From contig JAEUPZ010000025.1 in the NCBI GenBank assembly GCA_016789885.1, forward strand, positions 50,624 to 114,623: a stretch of DNA of 64,000 nucleotides. Reading direction: 5' to 3'. The notes below the pieces were generated by a model, which was not told where the DNA came from, made no database searches, and was given only the letters and a program-made list of their open reading frames with translations. Source of the stretch: Chromatiales bacterium (GTDB lineage Bacteria; Pseudomonadota; Gammaproteobacteria; Steroidobacterales; GCA-2729495). How positions within the stretch are numbered: the first letter of the stretch is position 1; each line of letters begins with the position of its first letter. Of this stretch, positions 8,736-17,549 are shown in pieces. Both the position numbers and the translations under genes were made by a program.

Positions 8736-9974
8736 ATGGTCAGTCAAGCAGCGTGCCGGGCGTTGAAAGCCGGCTCGATCCTCGCGCTAATGGCAACCAC
8801 GGGCCACGCTGCGACCTTCACGGCGCTTGGTCCCACCACCCTCGGCGCAAACTTCTTCGGCCCCAATGGCGTATCCGGCGACGGCACGGTCGTCGTCGGC
8901 AACTCGGACAGCGGCCCGTTCCGCTGGACGGCGACCACCGGCGCCGTGCTGCTGACCACCTTGGGCGGACCATCGGCCGCTACGGCGCGACGCGTATCTG
9001 CTGATGGCAATACTCTCGTCGGCAACAACTTTGGCGCCGGCCGCGCCTACCGCTGGAGCCTCGGCGGCGGTACGGAGCTACTGCCAAACATCTCCTTCGG
9101 CGGTGAGGGAGCCTTCGACGTATCGGCTGATGGCAGCGTGATCGTCGGCAACAACAGCGGCACTGGCGCCCTGTGGTCTGGCGGTGGCGTGAGCGCACTG
9201 CCGCCACTGGCCGGCGGGAACGAGTCCATCGCTTTCGGCGTCTCCGATGATGGCCTGGTCGCCGTGGGGCGTGCCGGGTTTCGCGAGCAGCTTGCACCCG
9301 ACGGCGGCGAAGGTGCCGTACTGGGCCCATTGCGCAACCTTGCCACGCGCTGGGACGCGGGTCAGCCCACTGCCCTCGGCGTGTTGCCGGGCGGCCGGAA
9401 CAGCCGGGCCAACGCGGCGTCGGCCAACGGCAGCGTCATCGTCGGAACCAGTGACGTCGGCGTCCTGATCGACGGCTTCGAGTTCACCACGTCCGAGGCC
9501 TTCCGCTGGACGGCGACTGGCGGGCTCCAGCCGCTCGGCCGAAGCGGTGCGCCGTTGCAGCCGGGACAACTGGCACAGAGTGCGGCCCTGGACATCTCGG
9601 CAGACGGGAAAGTCATCGGCGGCTTCGCGGGCTTCGGCGGCCCTGCCGTGAACCCGGGCGGTGGCGCCGCCGTCTGGATCGGTGACAGCGGACCACTGCA
9701 GGTGTTTGCCCTGCTGGTCGCCCAGGGCGCGACGGGGCTCGAGGGGTGGACGCTCGACTCGGTGGAATCCGTCTCGGCCGATGGCAGGACGCTCGTGGGT
9801 GACGGGGTCTTCTGCGTGGCGGACACCTGTCGCCTACAGGGGTGGATTGCGACGTTCGATCCCGTGGTCGTGCCGGCGCCGGCAGCCGCATGGTTGTTCG
9901 GTTCCGCCCTGGGATTGCTCGGCGGGCTCCGCCGTCACCAGGCAGCTCCAAGCCGCCTCTGCCCAGCAGGGTGA
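8736..9974 (+). CDS. HAF-repeat-like protein with VPLPA-CTERM tail
   Basis: 412 residues, distant paralogue of the divergent gene at 7092-8231. It has a signal peptide (LKAGSILALMATTGHAA), repeats with the patterns GVSGDGTVVVGNS, FRWTATTGAV and DVSADGSVIVGNN, which are less regular than in the neighbour, and a C-terminal VVVPAPAAAWLFGSALGLLGG segment followed by Arg/His. That tail is a near-textbook VPLPA-CTERM. I chose the ATG at 8736 because it begins just before the signal peptide. Expected to be exported and processed by an exosortase that is not encoded in this window. Confidence 0.8.
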   Translation: MVSQAACRALKAGSILALMATTGHAATFTALGPTTLGANFFGPNGVSGDGTVVVGNSDSGPFRWTATTGAVLLTTLGGPSAATARRVSADGNTLVGNNFGAGRAYRWSLGGGTELLPNISFGGEGAFDVSADGSVIVGNNSGTGALWSGGGVSALPPLAGGNESIAFGVSDDGLVAVGRAGFREQLAPDGGEGAVLGPLRNLATRWDAGQPTALGVLPGGRNSRANAASANGSVIVGTSDVGVLIDGFEFTTSEAFRWTATGGLQPLGRSGAPLQPGQLAQSAALDISADGKVIGGFAGFGGPAVNPGGGAAVWIGDSGPLQVFALLVAQGATGLEGWTLDSVESVSADGRTLVGDGVFCVADTCRLQGWIATFDPVVVPAPAAAWLFGSALGLLGGLRRHQAAPSRLCPAG

Positions 9975-10028
9975 TGGCACGGTGGCAGTGACGGCGGCAT
10001 CACCCACCGCGTCACCCACGCAGGGTCG
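9974..10028. repeat. Second copy of the 32-bp element, with two TCACCC half-sites
   Basis: Bases 9974-10005 match 6203-6234 at 28 of 32 positions and overlap the last base of the HAF-repeat stop codon. They are followed by a further TCACCC (10012-10017)-N5-GGGTCG (10023-10028). Because this copy lies downstream of a gene, the element may be a dispersed repeat or transcript-end structure, not a promoter site. Confidence 0.4.
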
Positions 10029-10423
10029 CATCAGGCAGCGCGGAGACTCCTACCCCGACATCCGGATTCGGTCGCGTCCGCTGCGGTCACACCCACGATC
10101 CACCCGGACCGTCCGGGCCTGACGGTGCCCATTAGGGACGGCACCTAGCCCAGCGCGAACCCAGCCTGCGACGGACCGAACACCGACCCGGGCAGATCCG
10201 CCCCGCCCAGGCTGTGCAGACGTTTGCAAACACTCGACCTCGGCTGCGTAGGTCCACCTGCCCTCATGTCCCTTTTCGTAGCTATTGGGTTCGGCAGTTA
10301 ACCAGGCACACTCGACGGGGCTGCCTTATGGGTGTACACGCGGGGACGTTTCCACGACCAGCGGTCGCATTAGCCAATTTTCAACGAATGCCGGTAGCAA
10401 CCCTCGAAGACGACGGCTCGGAT
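9975..10423. other. Intergenic stretch between convergent genes
   Basis: About 450 bp between the stop codons of the HAF-repeat gene and the propeller lipoprotein gene. The left part holds the 32-bp repeat shared with 6203-6234. I found no hairpin followed by a T-run and no believable reading frame in the remainder. Confidence 0.5.
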
Positions 10424-12076
10424 CTACTGACTGGCGCTGCCGACCCGGAGTACCAGGACATCCGACTCACCCGCGCCGCTGGAGCGCGTGTCGCCCGCGA
10501 AGGCGAGACCACCGTCCGGCATCTCGACGACGGCGCGGGCCCAGTCGTTCTCAGGGCCACCGAAAGTCCGGTCCCACAGTGGGGCACCGTCCCGGTCCAG
10601 CTTGAGCATCCAGACATCGTAGAGGCCGGCGCCCTGCGAGGTGGTGTAGCCGGCAAACGCATAGCCCCCGTCGCGGGTCTCGACCGCCCATCTGAGCCAG
10701 TCGTCCTGGGCACCGCCGAAGACGCGATCCCAGACGACATTGCCGGCGGCATCCAGCTTCAGCACACGGCTATCGAAGGCCGGCGCGCCGACGGCCTGGG
10801 TCTGGCCGGTGACGACGGCGCCGCCGTCAGCCGTGGCAGTGACGGCGGTGGCGTAGTCCACGCCCGGACCGCCGAAGGTGTGATCCCAGACCACCTCTCC
10901 GCGCGGATCGAGCTTCAGGACCCAGTAGTCCGCGTTGCCAGCGCCCTTCGACTCGGTATGGCCAACCACGACCAGGTTACCGTCGGCAGTCTCGGCGATG
11001 CCGTTGGTCCAGTCTGTGGCGGCACCGCCATAGCGACGCTCCCACAGCAAGCCGCCAGCGGCGTCCAGCCGGATCACCCAGAAGTCGTAGGGAGCCCCGG
11101 GCGCGTCCTGCGTGTAGGCCGCCAGGGCGAGGCCGCCGTCGCGCGTTTCCACGACCCCGCTGGCCCAGTCGGTAGCCGCGCCACCGAAGCGCCGCTCCCA
11201 CAGCAGCTGGCCGGCGGCGTCGAGCTTGGCGACCCAGACATCGAATTCCCCCGCGCTGCCCGACTCCGTGGCACCCGCCACCACCAGCCCGAGATCGCGG
11301 GTCTCCACCACGGCACGGCCGCGATCGATCGCCGCCCCGCCGAGGGCGCGGTCCCATAGCCGGCGGCCCTGCCCGTCCAGGCGCACGACCCAGACATCCT
11401 CGAGGCCGGCACCCTGGGAGGCGGTACGTCCGGCCGTGCACAGGCCGCCATCCCGGGTACCGGTCATGGCGTACGCCCAGTCCTTGTCGGGACCACCGTA
11501 GGCGAAGTTCCAGTCCACCGTGGCCGCGGTACCGTTGGCAGCGGCTGTGCCCACGCCGGCGTGAGGCAGGCGGTACTCCCGCAGCAGGCTGCGATCCATG
11601 CGCGCGACATAGGCGACCTTGGCCTCGTAGGAGCAGTTGCCGGCGAACTGCGTCAGGTAGTTCCGCGTCAGCGTCTGGACTTCGCCGTCGCGGGTCACCA
11701 CGATCGGCTCGTCGCCGACGTAAGCGACGCGCGCCCCCGTCAGCCCAGCGGCCGCCGGGTTGGAGAAGTTCATCGAGAAGCCCTGCATCATCGGCGCATC
11801 GCCGGTGATGGTGATCACGCAGGTCTCGCCATCCTTGCGATACTCGGCGCGGGTCGAGATGCCACCGCCGAACGTGGCCGAATCCGCCGGTCCGGTGACC
11901 GGAGTGCTGCGGCGCCAGCCGGCATCGAGCGGCGGCGGCAGGAACTGCTCGAACCCCGTGGTCTGGCTGCCGGCGAGTGGCGCGCATGCCGCCATCGCCA
12001 GGGCGAGCAACGCGGCGGGCACCACCCGGATCTGTCGATAGCGCGGTGCGGACGTGTTGGCGGGGCGCCTGGGCAT
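10424..12076 (-). CDS. Seven-bladed beta-propeller lipoprotein
   Basis: 550 residues. A lipoprotein signal peptide with the lipobox LAMAAC (cysteine near residue 31) is followed by a globular region of about 160 residues with no recognised domain. From about residue 200 there are seven tandem repeats of 50-52 residues, each built as FGG..DWA.AVVET.DGGL..AG.T..GAG..DVWV.KLD..G..LWDR. Seven such units predict a closed seven-bladed propeller of the kind used for binding at the cell surface. The second repeat starts ALGGAAIDRG, the most divergent. A perfect TCACCC-N5-GGGTGA palindrome lies 117 bp upstream. Binding partner unknown. Confidence 0.8.
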   Translation of the reverse strand: MPRRPANTSAPRYRQIRVVPAALLALAMAACAPLAGSQTTGFEQFLPPPLDAGWRRSTPVTGPADSATFGGGISTRAEYRKDGETCVITITGDAPMMQGFSMNFSNPAAAGLTGARVAYVGDEPIVVTRDGEVQTLTRNYLTQFAGNCSYEAKVAYVARMDRSLLREYRLPHAGVGTAAANGTAATVDWNFAYGGPDKDWAYAMTGTRDGGLCTAGRTASQGAGLEDVWVVRLDGQGRRLWDRALGGAAIDRGRAVVETRDLGLVVAGATESGSAGEFDVWVAKLDAAGQLLWERRFGGAATDWASGVVETRDGGLALAAYTQDAPGAPYDFWVIRLDAAGGLLWERRYGGAATDWTNGIAETADGNLVVVGHTESKGAGNADYWVLKLDPRGEVVWDHTFGGPGVDYATAVTATADGGAVVTGQTQAVGAPAFDSRVLKLDAAGNVVWDRVFGGAQDDWLRWAVETRDGGYAFAGYTTSQGAGLYDVWMLKLDRDGAPLWDRTFGGPENDWARAVVEMPDGGLAFAGDTRSSGAGESDVLVLRVGSASQ

Positions 12077-12192
12077 GGACCTCCAGCCGATTGAGGGTCG
12101 AACCAGAGCGCCAACCATACGCCAGCGGCAATGCGCCAGCCAGACCGCAGCAGTACCGCGCGGCGCAAGAACATCTGGCGCTACTGGCGGTG

Positions 12193-12209
12193 TCACCCGC
12201 CCAGGGTGA
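12193..12209. promoter_or_regulatory. Perfect TCACCC-N5-GGGTGA palindrome upstream of the propeller lipoprotein
   Basis: TCACCC at 12193-12198, GCCCA, GGGTGA at 12204-12209, located 117-133 bp before the start at 12076. It shares both half-sites with 8309-8324. Confidence 0.4.
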
Positions 12210-12337
12210 TGACGCGTCGATCGGCGCCCACCTCGACCGGCACCACCTCACCGGCGGCAAGGGGCCTCAGGCGGCGCTTGCACGGCGTTAGCATTAGACG
12301 CCCGACAAGGACCTCAGACTGGCGCGCAAACGCATGA

Positions 12338-12451
12338 AGGCGCTGGGCCCTCGAGGGCTCCGGCAAGCATGCGCCGTCGCTTGCCACGCTGAGTCGCTAC
12401 GCCGAGGCGGTGGGTTGCGAACTGAAGGTCAAGCTCGTGCCTCAGAAGTGA
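12338..12451 (+). pseudogene. 3' remnant of an XRE-family antitoxin gene
   Basis: This frame reads ALEGSGKHAPSLATL, SRYAEAVGCELKV and KLVPQK then stop. That is the characteristic C-terminal half of HigA/Xre-type antitoxins (recognition-helix end, PSLATL..YAEALG, then a beta strand). A stop lies immediately upstream, and the only upstream similarity, an LRLARKR-like piece, is in another frame. An internal deletion with frameshift is therefore likely. No toxin partner is visible. The rest of the 12077-12702 gap contains only the palindrome at 12193-12209. Confidence 0.5.
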
Positions 12452-12702
12452 CCGGGGAAGTACCGCAGGGCGCCGGGCCGTACGGCGGCCCCGTCGGGGT
12501 TCGACCGACGGACTGACCCGCAGGACCTTGCTGGACACCCGCAAAGCCCCCGCCCGGCGTTACAACTTGCTACAAAGCGTTACCCCCCCGAAAAGAACCC
12601 CTTGCCGGTCAGGCCTAGAGTCACACCCATCGAGAAGGGCGCCGGGCGGCGCCCCAGGGGGCCGGAAGGCCGGCCCCGCAGGCAAGAAGAAGGGAGACTC
12701 GC

Positions 12703-12807
12703 ATGGATACGGTGAACTTCGGTTACCTCTACCGCTCGGCCAACTGGCTGCTCGGGGTGACGGCAGTCGTGATACCGTTCGTCGCCCTCCGGCTGCTGCT
12801 GGCCTGA
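12703..12807 (+). CDS. Small single-pass membrane protein (34 aa), unknown function
   Basis: A 34-codon frame, ATG to TGA, preceded by AGGGAG at 12691-12696 with 6-bp spacing, a near-ideal ribosome site. The N-terminal 15 residues (MDTVNFGYLYRSANW) are polar and aromatic. The rest (LLGVTAVVIPFVALRLLLA) forms one strong transmembrane helix broken by a Pro and an Arg. It lies 67 bp before the SOUL gene and may share its transcript. No known family is evident at this length. Coding is supported by the ribosome site and the helix, not by homology. Confidence 0.5.
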   Translation: MDTVNFGYLYRSANWLLGVTAVVIPFVALRLLLA

Positions 12808-12874
12808 GTCCGGTAACGACCGGCGACCCGGTGGGCAGACGGCCGACGACGAACCCCCTTGTTCCGCAGTCCCG

Positions 12875-13588
12875 ATGCCCACCGACAAGCCCCGTTACGA
12901 GGTGCTCGCCCGCGCGGGCGCCATTGAAGTCAGGCGCTACGCGCCGATCATCGTCGCCGAGACCTTCGTCGAGGGTGAGCTGGGACCGGCCGGCAGCGAG
13001 GGCTACCGCCGGCTCCTGTCCTACATCTCCGGCTACAACCGGGCCCGCCGCGAGATTGACTGTCCCGGCCGGCTGCTGAAGGCCGAGACCGGCAACCGGC
13101 CCGCCGCGGCCAGCCCGCCCACCGCCTTCGTTCCCGCCGCCACCACGCCTGCCGCCGCCGGCACCCCCGCCGGCGAGTCCATACCGATGACGGCCCCCAT
13201 GGGCCAGCGCCCCGAGGGCGCGGGCTACTGGGTGTCGTTCGTCATGCCGTCGACGCTGAGCCTGGTGACGCTGCCGCAGCCATCGCATCCGCAGATCCGC
13301 CTGCGCGAGCTCGCGGCCCGCACCGTGGCGGTGATCCGCTTCCGGGGCTGGTGGCGGCCGCGCACCGTCAAGCGCTACCGGCAGGAGCTGGAGCAGTGGA
13401 TGCGGGGCGCGGCGCTCAAGGCCGCCGGCGAGCCGGTCTACGCCCGCTACAACCCGCCCTACGTGCCGCCCTTCATGCGGCGGAACGAGATCCTGATGCC
13501 GCTGGTGGCCTGGCCGCCCGGCACCGTCGCACCGGGCGATGCGACCGGCATCGAGCCCGCACCGGCAAGCATCACCGCTTCCCGCTGA
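12875..13588 (+). CDS. SOUL-family heme-binding protein
   Basis: 237 residues with the SOUL/HBP pattern: YEVLARAGAIEVRRYAP at the N-terminus, ETFVEGE, GYRRLLSYISGYN, SIPMTAPMGQ in the middle, FVMPSTLSLVTLPQP and a C-terminal YNPPYVPPFMRRNEILMPL. Members bind haem or other tetrapyrroles loosely. An Ala/Thr/Pro-rich insertion (about residues 78-103) replaces the usual short loop. There is no signal peptide, so it is probably cytoplasmic. Confidence 0.85.
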   Translation: MPTDKPRYEVLARAGAIEVRRYAPIIVAETFVEGELGPAGSEGYRRLLSYISGYNRARREIDCPGRLLKAETGNRPAAASPPTAFVPAATTPAAAGTPAGESIPMTAPMGQRPEGAGYWVSFVMPSTLSLVTLPQPSHPQIRLRELAARTVAVIRFRGWWRPRTVKRYRQELEQWMRGAALKAAGEPVYARYNPPYVPPFMRRNEILMPLVAWPPGTVAPGDATGIEPAPASITASR

Positions 13589-13830
13589 AGCCCCGGGGCC
13601 GCGACCTCGGCCGCCGCCCGCGCGGAACGAGCGCTGCCGGCCGATGGCGCCCGGGCCGCGCGCAGCACGGTCCCCGACAGGACAGCCGGCGCCCTGCCCG
13701 TGGCCGGCCACGACCACGGGACAACGGCAGGCACCGCACAGCGGCCGGTCGGTCCGGCGCGGCAGTCGCCGGAGCGGGTACAGTAGTCCCTTCGGCGCCG
13801 CGGGGGCGGCGCCCCAGCCGGGGAGCACCC

Positions 13831-14988
13831 ATGTCCGCCACGTCGCCGTCGCCTGCCACCACGCCGCTCGTCACCGCCATCCTGCTCGGCTGCGTCGGCG
13901 TCTTCGCCATCATGGCGGGACCGATCCTGACGGAGCAGCTGGTGGCGGTGCTGGGCATGTCACCGGGGGACGCGGGCATCGTGTTCTCGGCCGAGGCGCT
14001 CGGCACGGCCCTGGGACCGGTGCTGGCGACGCTCTGGATGGGCCGCCTCGGCTACCGGCCCGTCGCCATCGGCGCGCTGCTGGTGGTCATCATCGGCAAC
14101 GTACTGTCATCCACCCAGACGGGCGTGGCACCGCTCGCGACGCTGCGCTTCATCGTCGGCCTGCTGGGCGAGGGCACGGCCTTTGCGCTGGCCATTGCCA
14201 TCGTCAGCAGCACCGCCCAGAAGGACCGCAACTTCGCGTTCCTGATCGCCGCCCAGGTGGTGCTCGGCGTGCTCTTCTTCCTCGTGCTGCCCTTCCCGAA
14301 GGACGCGGGTGTCGGCGGCGTGCTGCTGCCGCTCGCAGGCCTCGCGGGCCTCGCGCTGCTCACGAGCGGTGGCATCCGCGACCCGCAGCCCTTCGCGGGC
14401 CACGGCGGTGGTGCCGCCGCCGGTTCGTCGACCACGGCCTGGGTGGCGCTCGGCGTCATGCTGATCTGGTGCACGGGCCTCGGCGCCATCTGGGCGTTCA
14501 TCAAGCTCATCGGCGGGGCAGCCGGGCTCGAGTCGGGCCAGGTGGGCCTGGCGCTGGGCATCTCGACGGGCACTGCCACCCTCGGCGCGCTGGCCGCCTC
14601 GGTGCTGGCCGACCGCATCGGCCGCATAATCCCTGTCACCGTCGCACTGCTCGTGCAGGTGGTGATGATCTCGCTGCTGCAGGGTGAGATGGGCTTCGTG
14701 CAGTTCCTCGTCACGGCGGCGGTCTTCCAGACCTTCTGGAACCTGACGGGCCCCTACGTGATGGGCACCATCGCCACGGCCGACGTCACCGGCAAGGTGA
14801 GCCTGCTCATCCCGACGGCCCAGATCGGCGGCTTCTTCCTGGGCCCCGTCGTCGCCGGACAGTTCCTGACGGGCGAGGGCTTCGGGCCGGCGAACACCAT
14901 CGCCATCGCCTGCTGCCTGGCTGCACTGGCCATCTTCATTCCCACGGCGCTGCGGCTGCCGCGGGCGTCGGCGGCGGCAGCGCACTGA
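13831..14988 (+). CDS. MFS transporter
   Basis: 385 residues with about twelve hydrophobic helices, a slightly short but ordinary major facilitator. The first half carries GMSPGDAGIVFSAEALGTALG and the loop WMGRLGYRPVAIGAL, equivalent to the MFS loop 2-3 motif; the second half has SVLADRIGRIIPV in the matching place. The ATG follows GGGGAG with 7-bp spacing. Substrate unknown. Confidence 0.8.
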   Translation: MSATSPSPATTPLVTAILLGCVGVFAIMAGPILTEQLVAVLGMSPGDAGIVFSAEALGTALGPVLATLWMGRLGYRPVAIGALLVVIIGNVLSSTQTGVAPLATLRFIVGLLGEGTAFALAIAIVSSTAQKDRNFAFLIAAQVVLGVLFFLVLPFPKDAGVGGVLLPLAGLAGLALLTSGGIRDPQPFAGHGGGAAAGSSTTAWVALGVMLIWCTGLGAIWAFIKLIGGAAGLESGQVGLALGISTGTATLGALAASVLADRIGRIIPVTVALLVQVVMISLLQGEMGFVQFLVTAAVFQTFWNLTGPYVMGTIATADVTGKVSLLIPTAQIGGFFLGPVVAGQFLTGEGFGPANTIAIACCLAALAIFIPTALRLPRASAAAAH

Positions 14989-15011
14989 GGCGGCCCCGCG
15001 CCGGCACGGCC

Positions 15012-16493
15012 TTGGCAGCAGTCGCCGGTGACCTCCGCCCACTGACCCGCAGCAGCGCCGGCACGCTGCTGGCGGCCACGCTGCTCGCCGGCTGCGCCAG
15101 CCTGGGCCCGGCACCCGACCGCGAGGCCGCCGTCCCCGGTGAAGCGTCGGTGGCGCAGGCACTGCCCCAGCTGCCGCTGGTCCGGGACCCGGAGCTGACG
15201 GCCTACGTGCAGGCGCTGGGCGAACGCCTTGCCCGGCAGTCGCCGCGGCAGGACGTCGAGTACCAGTTCTTCATCGTCGACTGGCCCGAGCCCAACGCCT
15301 TTGCGGGCCCCGGCGGCTTTGTCTTCGTCACGCGCGGACTGCTCGCCTTCACCAACTCCGAGGACGAGCTCGCCAACGTCATCGGCCACGAGATCGGGCA
15401 CGTCGCCGGGCGCCACGCGGCCGAGCGCGAGGCCCGCGCCGCCAGCATCGACCTGGCCAACCGCATGCTGGGCTCGGCGATTGCCGGCGTCGCCGGCGGC
15501 GGCGTCGGTGCCGGCGCGGCCGCCCAGGCGGGCCAGGTGGCGGGCATGGGGCTGAACGCGGCCTACAACCGCGACCAGGAGCGCGAGTCGGACGAGATCG
15601 GCCAGCAGGTCGCGGCGCAGGCCGGCTGGGATCCGCTCGGCATGACGCGGTTCCTCGGCACCCTCGAGCAGATCGAGGCCCTGCAGAAACCCGACTCCCA
15701 GCGTCCCACGTACCTGGCTTCGCACCCGACACTCGGCGAGCGCGTCGACTCGACGGCGACGCGGGCCGCGACGCTCGAGCGCGGTGCCGCGGACCCGCTC
15801 ACGAAGAAGCAGCGCGACTACTACCGCCGCATCGACCGCATCCGGGTGGGGCCCGACCCGGCGCTGGGCATCTTCCAGGGCCAGCGGTTCCTGCACCCGG
15901 ACCTCGATTTCCGCATCGACTTCCCCGGGGGCTGGCGCGTGAACAACCTGCCGGCGGCGGTGCTGGGCATGGCGCCGGGCCGCGACGCGATTCTCGGCGT
16001 CGAGTTCCAGGCCGGCAGCAGTGATCCGGCCGTGGCGGCGGCGGAATTCGCGAAGCTCGCGCGACTCGAGCTCAAGGACCTGGCCACCAGCAGCATCGGC
16101 GGCGCACCGGCGGCCCGCGCGCAGGCAACGGCCGGTAGTCCGGCAGGGCCCTTGAGCCTGCAGCTGGCGTGGATCGCGCGGCCGGGCGGCACGCTGCGGG
16201 TCATCGGTCTCGCGCCCGCGGCACGGGCGGCGAAGTATCAGGCCGGGTTCGCCGCCGCCACCGACAGCGTGGCGCCGCTTGCGCGGGATGACCGGCGCAA
16301 GGTCGTGGGCTACGAACTGCGCTTCACCAAGGGCTTCGGCGGCGAGTCGATGCAGGAGTTCTCGCGCCGAACGCAGAACCGCTGGTCACCCGACGTCACC
16401 GCCATTGCCAACGGGCTGAGGCCCGGCGCGCGCCTCGAGGCGGACCGGCCGATGAAGTACATCGTCGAGGTGCCCTACAAGGGCGGGCGCTGA
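15012..16493 (+). CDS. M48-family metalloprotease lipoprotein (BepA/LoiP-like)
   Basis: 493 residues. The lipobox LLAGCAS (cysteine about residue 28) predicts an outer-membrane-attached periplasmic protein. The peptidase domain has FVTRGLLAFTNSEDELANVI, the zinc motif HEIGH (about 125-129) and the third ligand in ERESDEIG (about 194-199), which are all intact. A second domain of about 200 residues follows (DFRIDFPGGWRVNN onward), common in this subfamily and of unknown role. Family members degrade or help fold outer-membrane proteins. The start is a TTG at 15012, the only start codon placing the signal peptide correctly. Confidence 0.85.
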   Translation: MAAVAGDLRPLTRSSAGTLLAATLLAGCASLGPAPDREAAVPGEASVAQALPQLPLVRDPELTAYVQALGERLARQSPRQDVEYQFFIVDWPEPNAFAGPGGFVFVTRGLLAFTNSEDELANVIGHEIGHVAGRHAAEREARAASIDLANRMLGSAIAGVAGGGVGAGAAAQAGQVAGMGLNAAYNRDQERESDEIGQQVAAQAGWDPLGMTRFLGTLEQIEALQKPDSQRPTYLASHPTLGERVDSTATRAATLERGAADPLTKKQRDYYRRIDRIRVGPDPALGIFQGQRFLHPDLDFRIDFPGGWRVNNLPAAVLGMAPGRDAILGVEFQAGSSDPAVAAAEFAKLARLELKDLATSSIGGAPAARAQATAGSPAGPLSLQLAWIARPGGTLRVIGLAPAARAAKYQAGFAAATDSVAPLARDDRRKVVGYELRFTKGFGGESMQEFSRRTQNRWSPDVTAIANGLRPGARLEADRPMKYIVEVPYKGGR

Positions 16494-16670
16494 CCGCCGG
16501 CGGCTGGACCACGACCGGCCTGTCGCCGGCCATCCCGGACGGGACTCTCGCCGCAGGCTCGAGCCCACGGCGCCTATGCGGCGGCCACCGCCAGCAGGAT
16601 CAGCCGGCGCGGCAGCCTGCCGGTGCAGCGCGCCGGCAGCGCTGAGCAGTACGCGTGGTGCCCCTGCGGG

Positions 16671-16958
16671 CTAGCGCTTCTTGCGGGCGGCCGCCTTCTT
16701 CTTGCGCGCACCGCGCTTGGGTGCTGCCGCGGCCCTCTCGGCCAGGAGCTCCTCGCGCACCATCTCGATATCGATCATCAGCGAGGCGGTCATGCGGGCG
16801 GCCTGGATGTACTCGTCGAGGATCATCTCGGTCAGCGGCAGCGTGCCGTCCTTGCTGCGCCGGGCGGTGACCGACTTCCAGAGCTTGGCCTGCCGCTTCT
16901 GCGACTGGACCACGGCGTTGTCGACGTAAGCGAGGTGCTTTTCGATCAGCGTGGGCAT
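16671..16958 (-). CDS. Small protein with Lys/Ala/Arg-rich histone-like tail, unknown function
   Basis: 95 residues. The first 70 form an amphipathic, probably helical region (LIEKHLAYVDNAVVQSQKRQ, then LTEMILDEYIQAARM). The last 20 are Lys/Arg/Ala-rich (GARKKKAAARKKR), like histone H1-type tails and consistent with nucleic-acid binding. The ATG is preceded by GGAAG on the minus strand. No family is recognised. Confidence 0.6.
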   Translation of the reverse strand: MPTLIEKHLAYVDNAVVQSQKRQAKLWKSVTARRSKDGTLPLTEMILDEYIQAARMTASLMIDIEMVREELLAERAAAAPKRGARKKKAAARKKR

Positions 16959-17394
16959 GGTCTTCCTTTCGTTGGCGCGGCCGGCCCCCCGGTCGGCGGC
17001 AGCGAGTGTACCAGCCCGCGTCTGCGGATCGCGCCAGCGATGCGCCAGCTGTTCATCCCGTGACGACGGCGTGCGTCGTCGTGATGCCGGCGCGCCAGGC
17101 GCGCGCGCGACTCGCCGGGTCGAGGCCGATTGGCGAGGCGTGCCGGTCGCTCACACGCGAGTCGTGCCGCCTGCGCGGCATGGCATTACCCGGTTCATCG
17201 CACCAGGCACAGCAACGCGGGCGTCCCGGGGCCCGTCGTGCGGGAGTCGGGGCGACCGGTGCCCCGCGGGCTTCCACGCCATGACGGGGACGCCTGGGTG
17301 CGCAGATCCGGGCCATTGCATCGCACGAAGCACCGCCAGGCCCGCCGGCGGGTGGCTCTCCCGGCCATGGATTCCGGCGTGTTGCATCACCGTC

Positions 17395-17422
17395 TTGACA
17401 TCGGCTCGGCGGCCCCTATATA
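17395..17422 (+). promoter_or_regulatory. Near-consensus sigma-70 promoter
   Basis: TTGACA at 17395-17400, 16-bp spacer, TATATA at 17417-17422. This is one of the best -35/-10 pairs in the window. It implies a transcript starting about 17430 and a leader of about 120 nt before the small gene at 17550. The leader contains a GGCCGGC/GCCGGCC hairpin around 17500-17527 near the ribosome site. The preceding 16959-17390 region shows no convincing gene. Confidence 0.6.
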
Positions 17423-17549
17423 CGGCAGCCGCAACCGCGGCGGGCGACGTGAGCCCCCGCACCGCCCGGGCCAAGTCGCCCGGACCGGCAGTGAACAGGA
17501 CGCAGGCCGGCCCCCCTGGGGCCGGCAGTGCAGAGGAATCCCGACAGCC

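Noticed and set aside
17006..17316. Overlapping open frames of 85-95 codons on both strands in the 16959-17549 gap
   Set aside because: No domain, no ribosome site, Arg/Pro-rich composition typical of non-coding GC-rich DNA.
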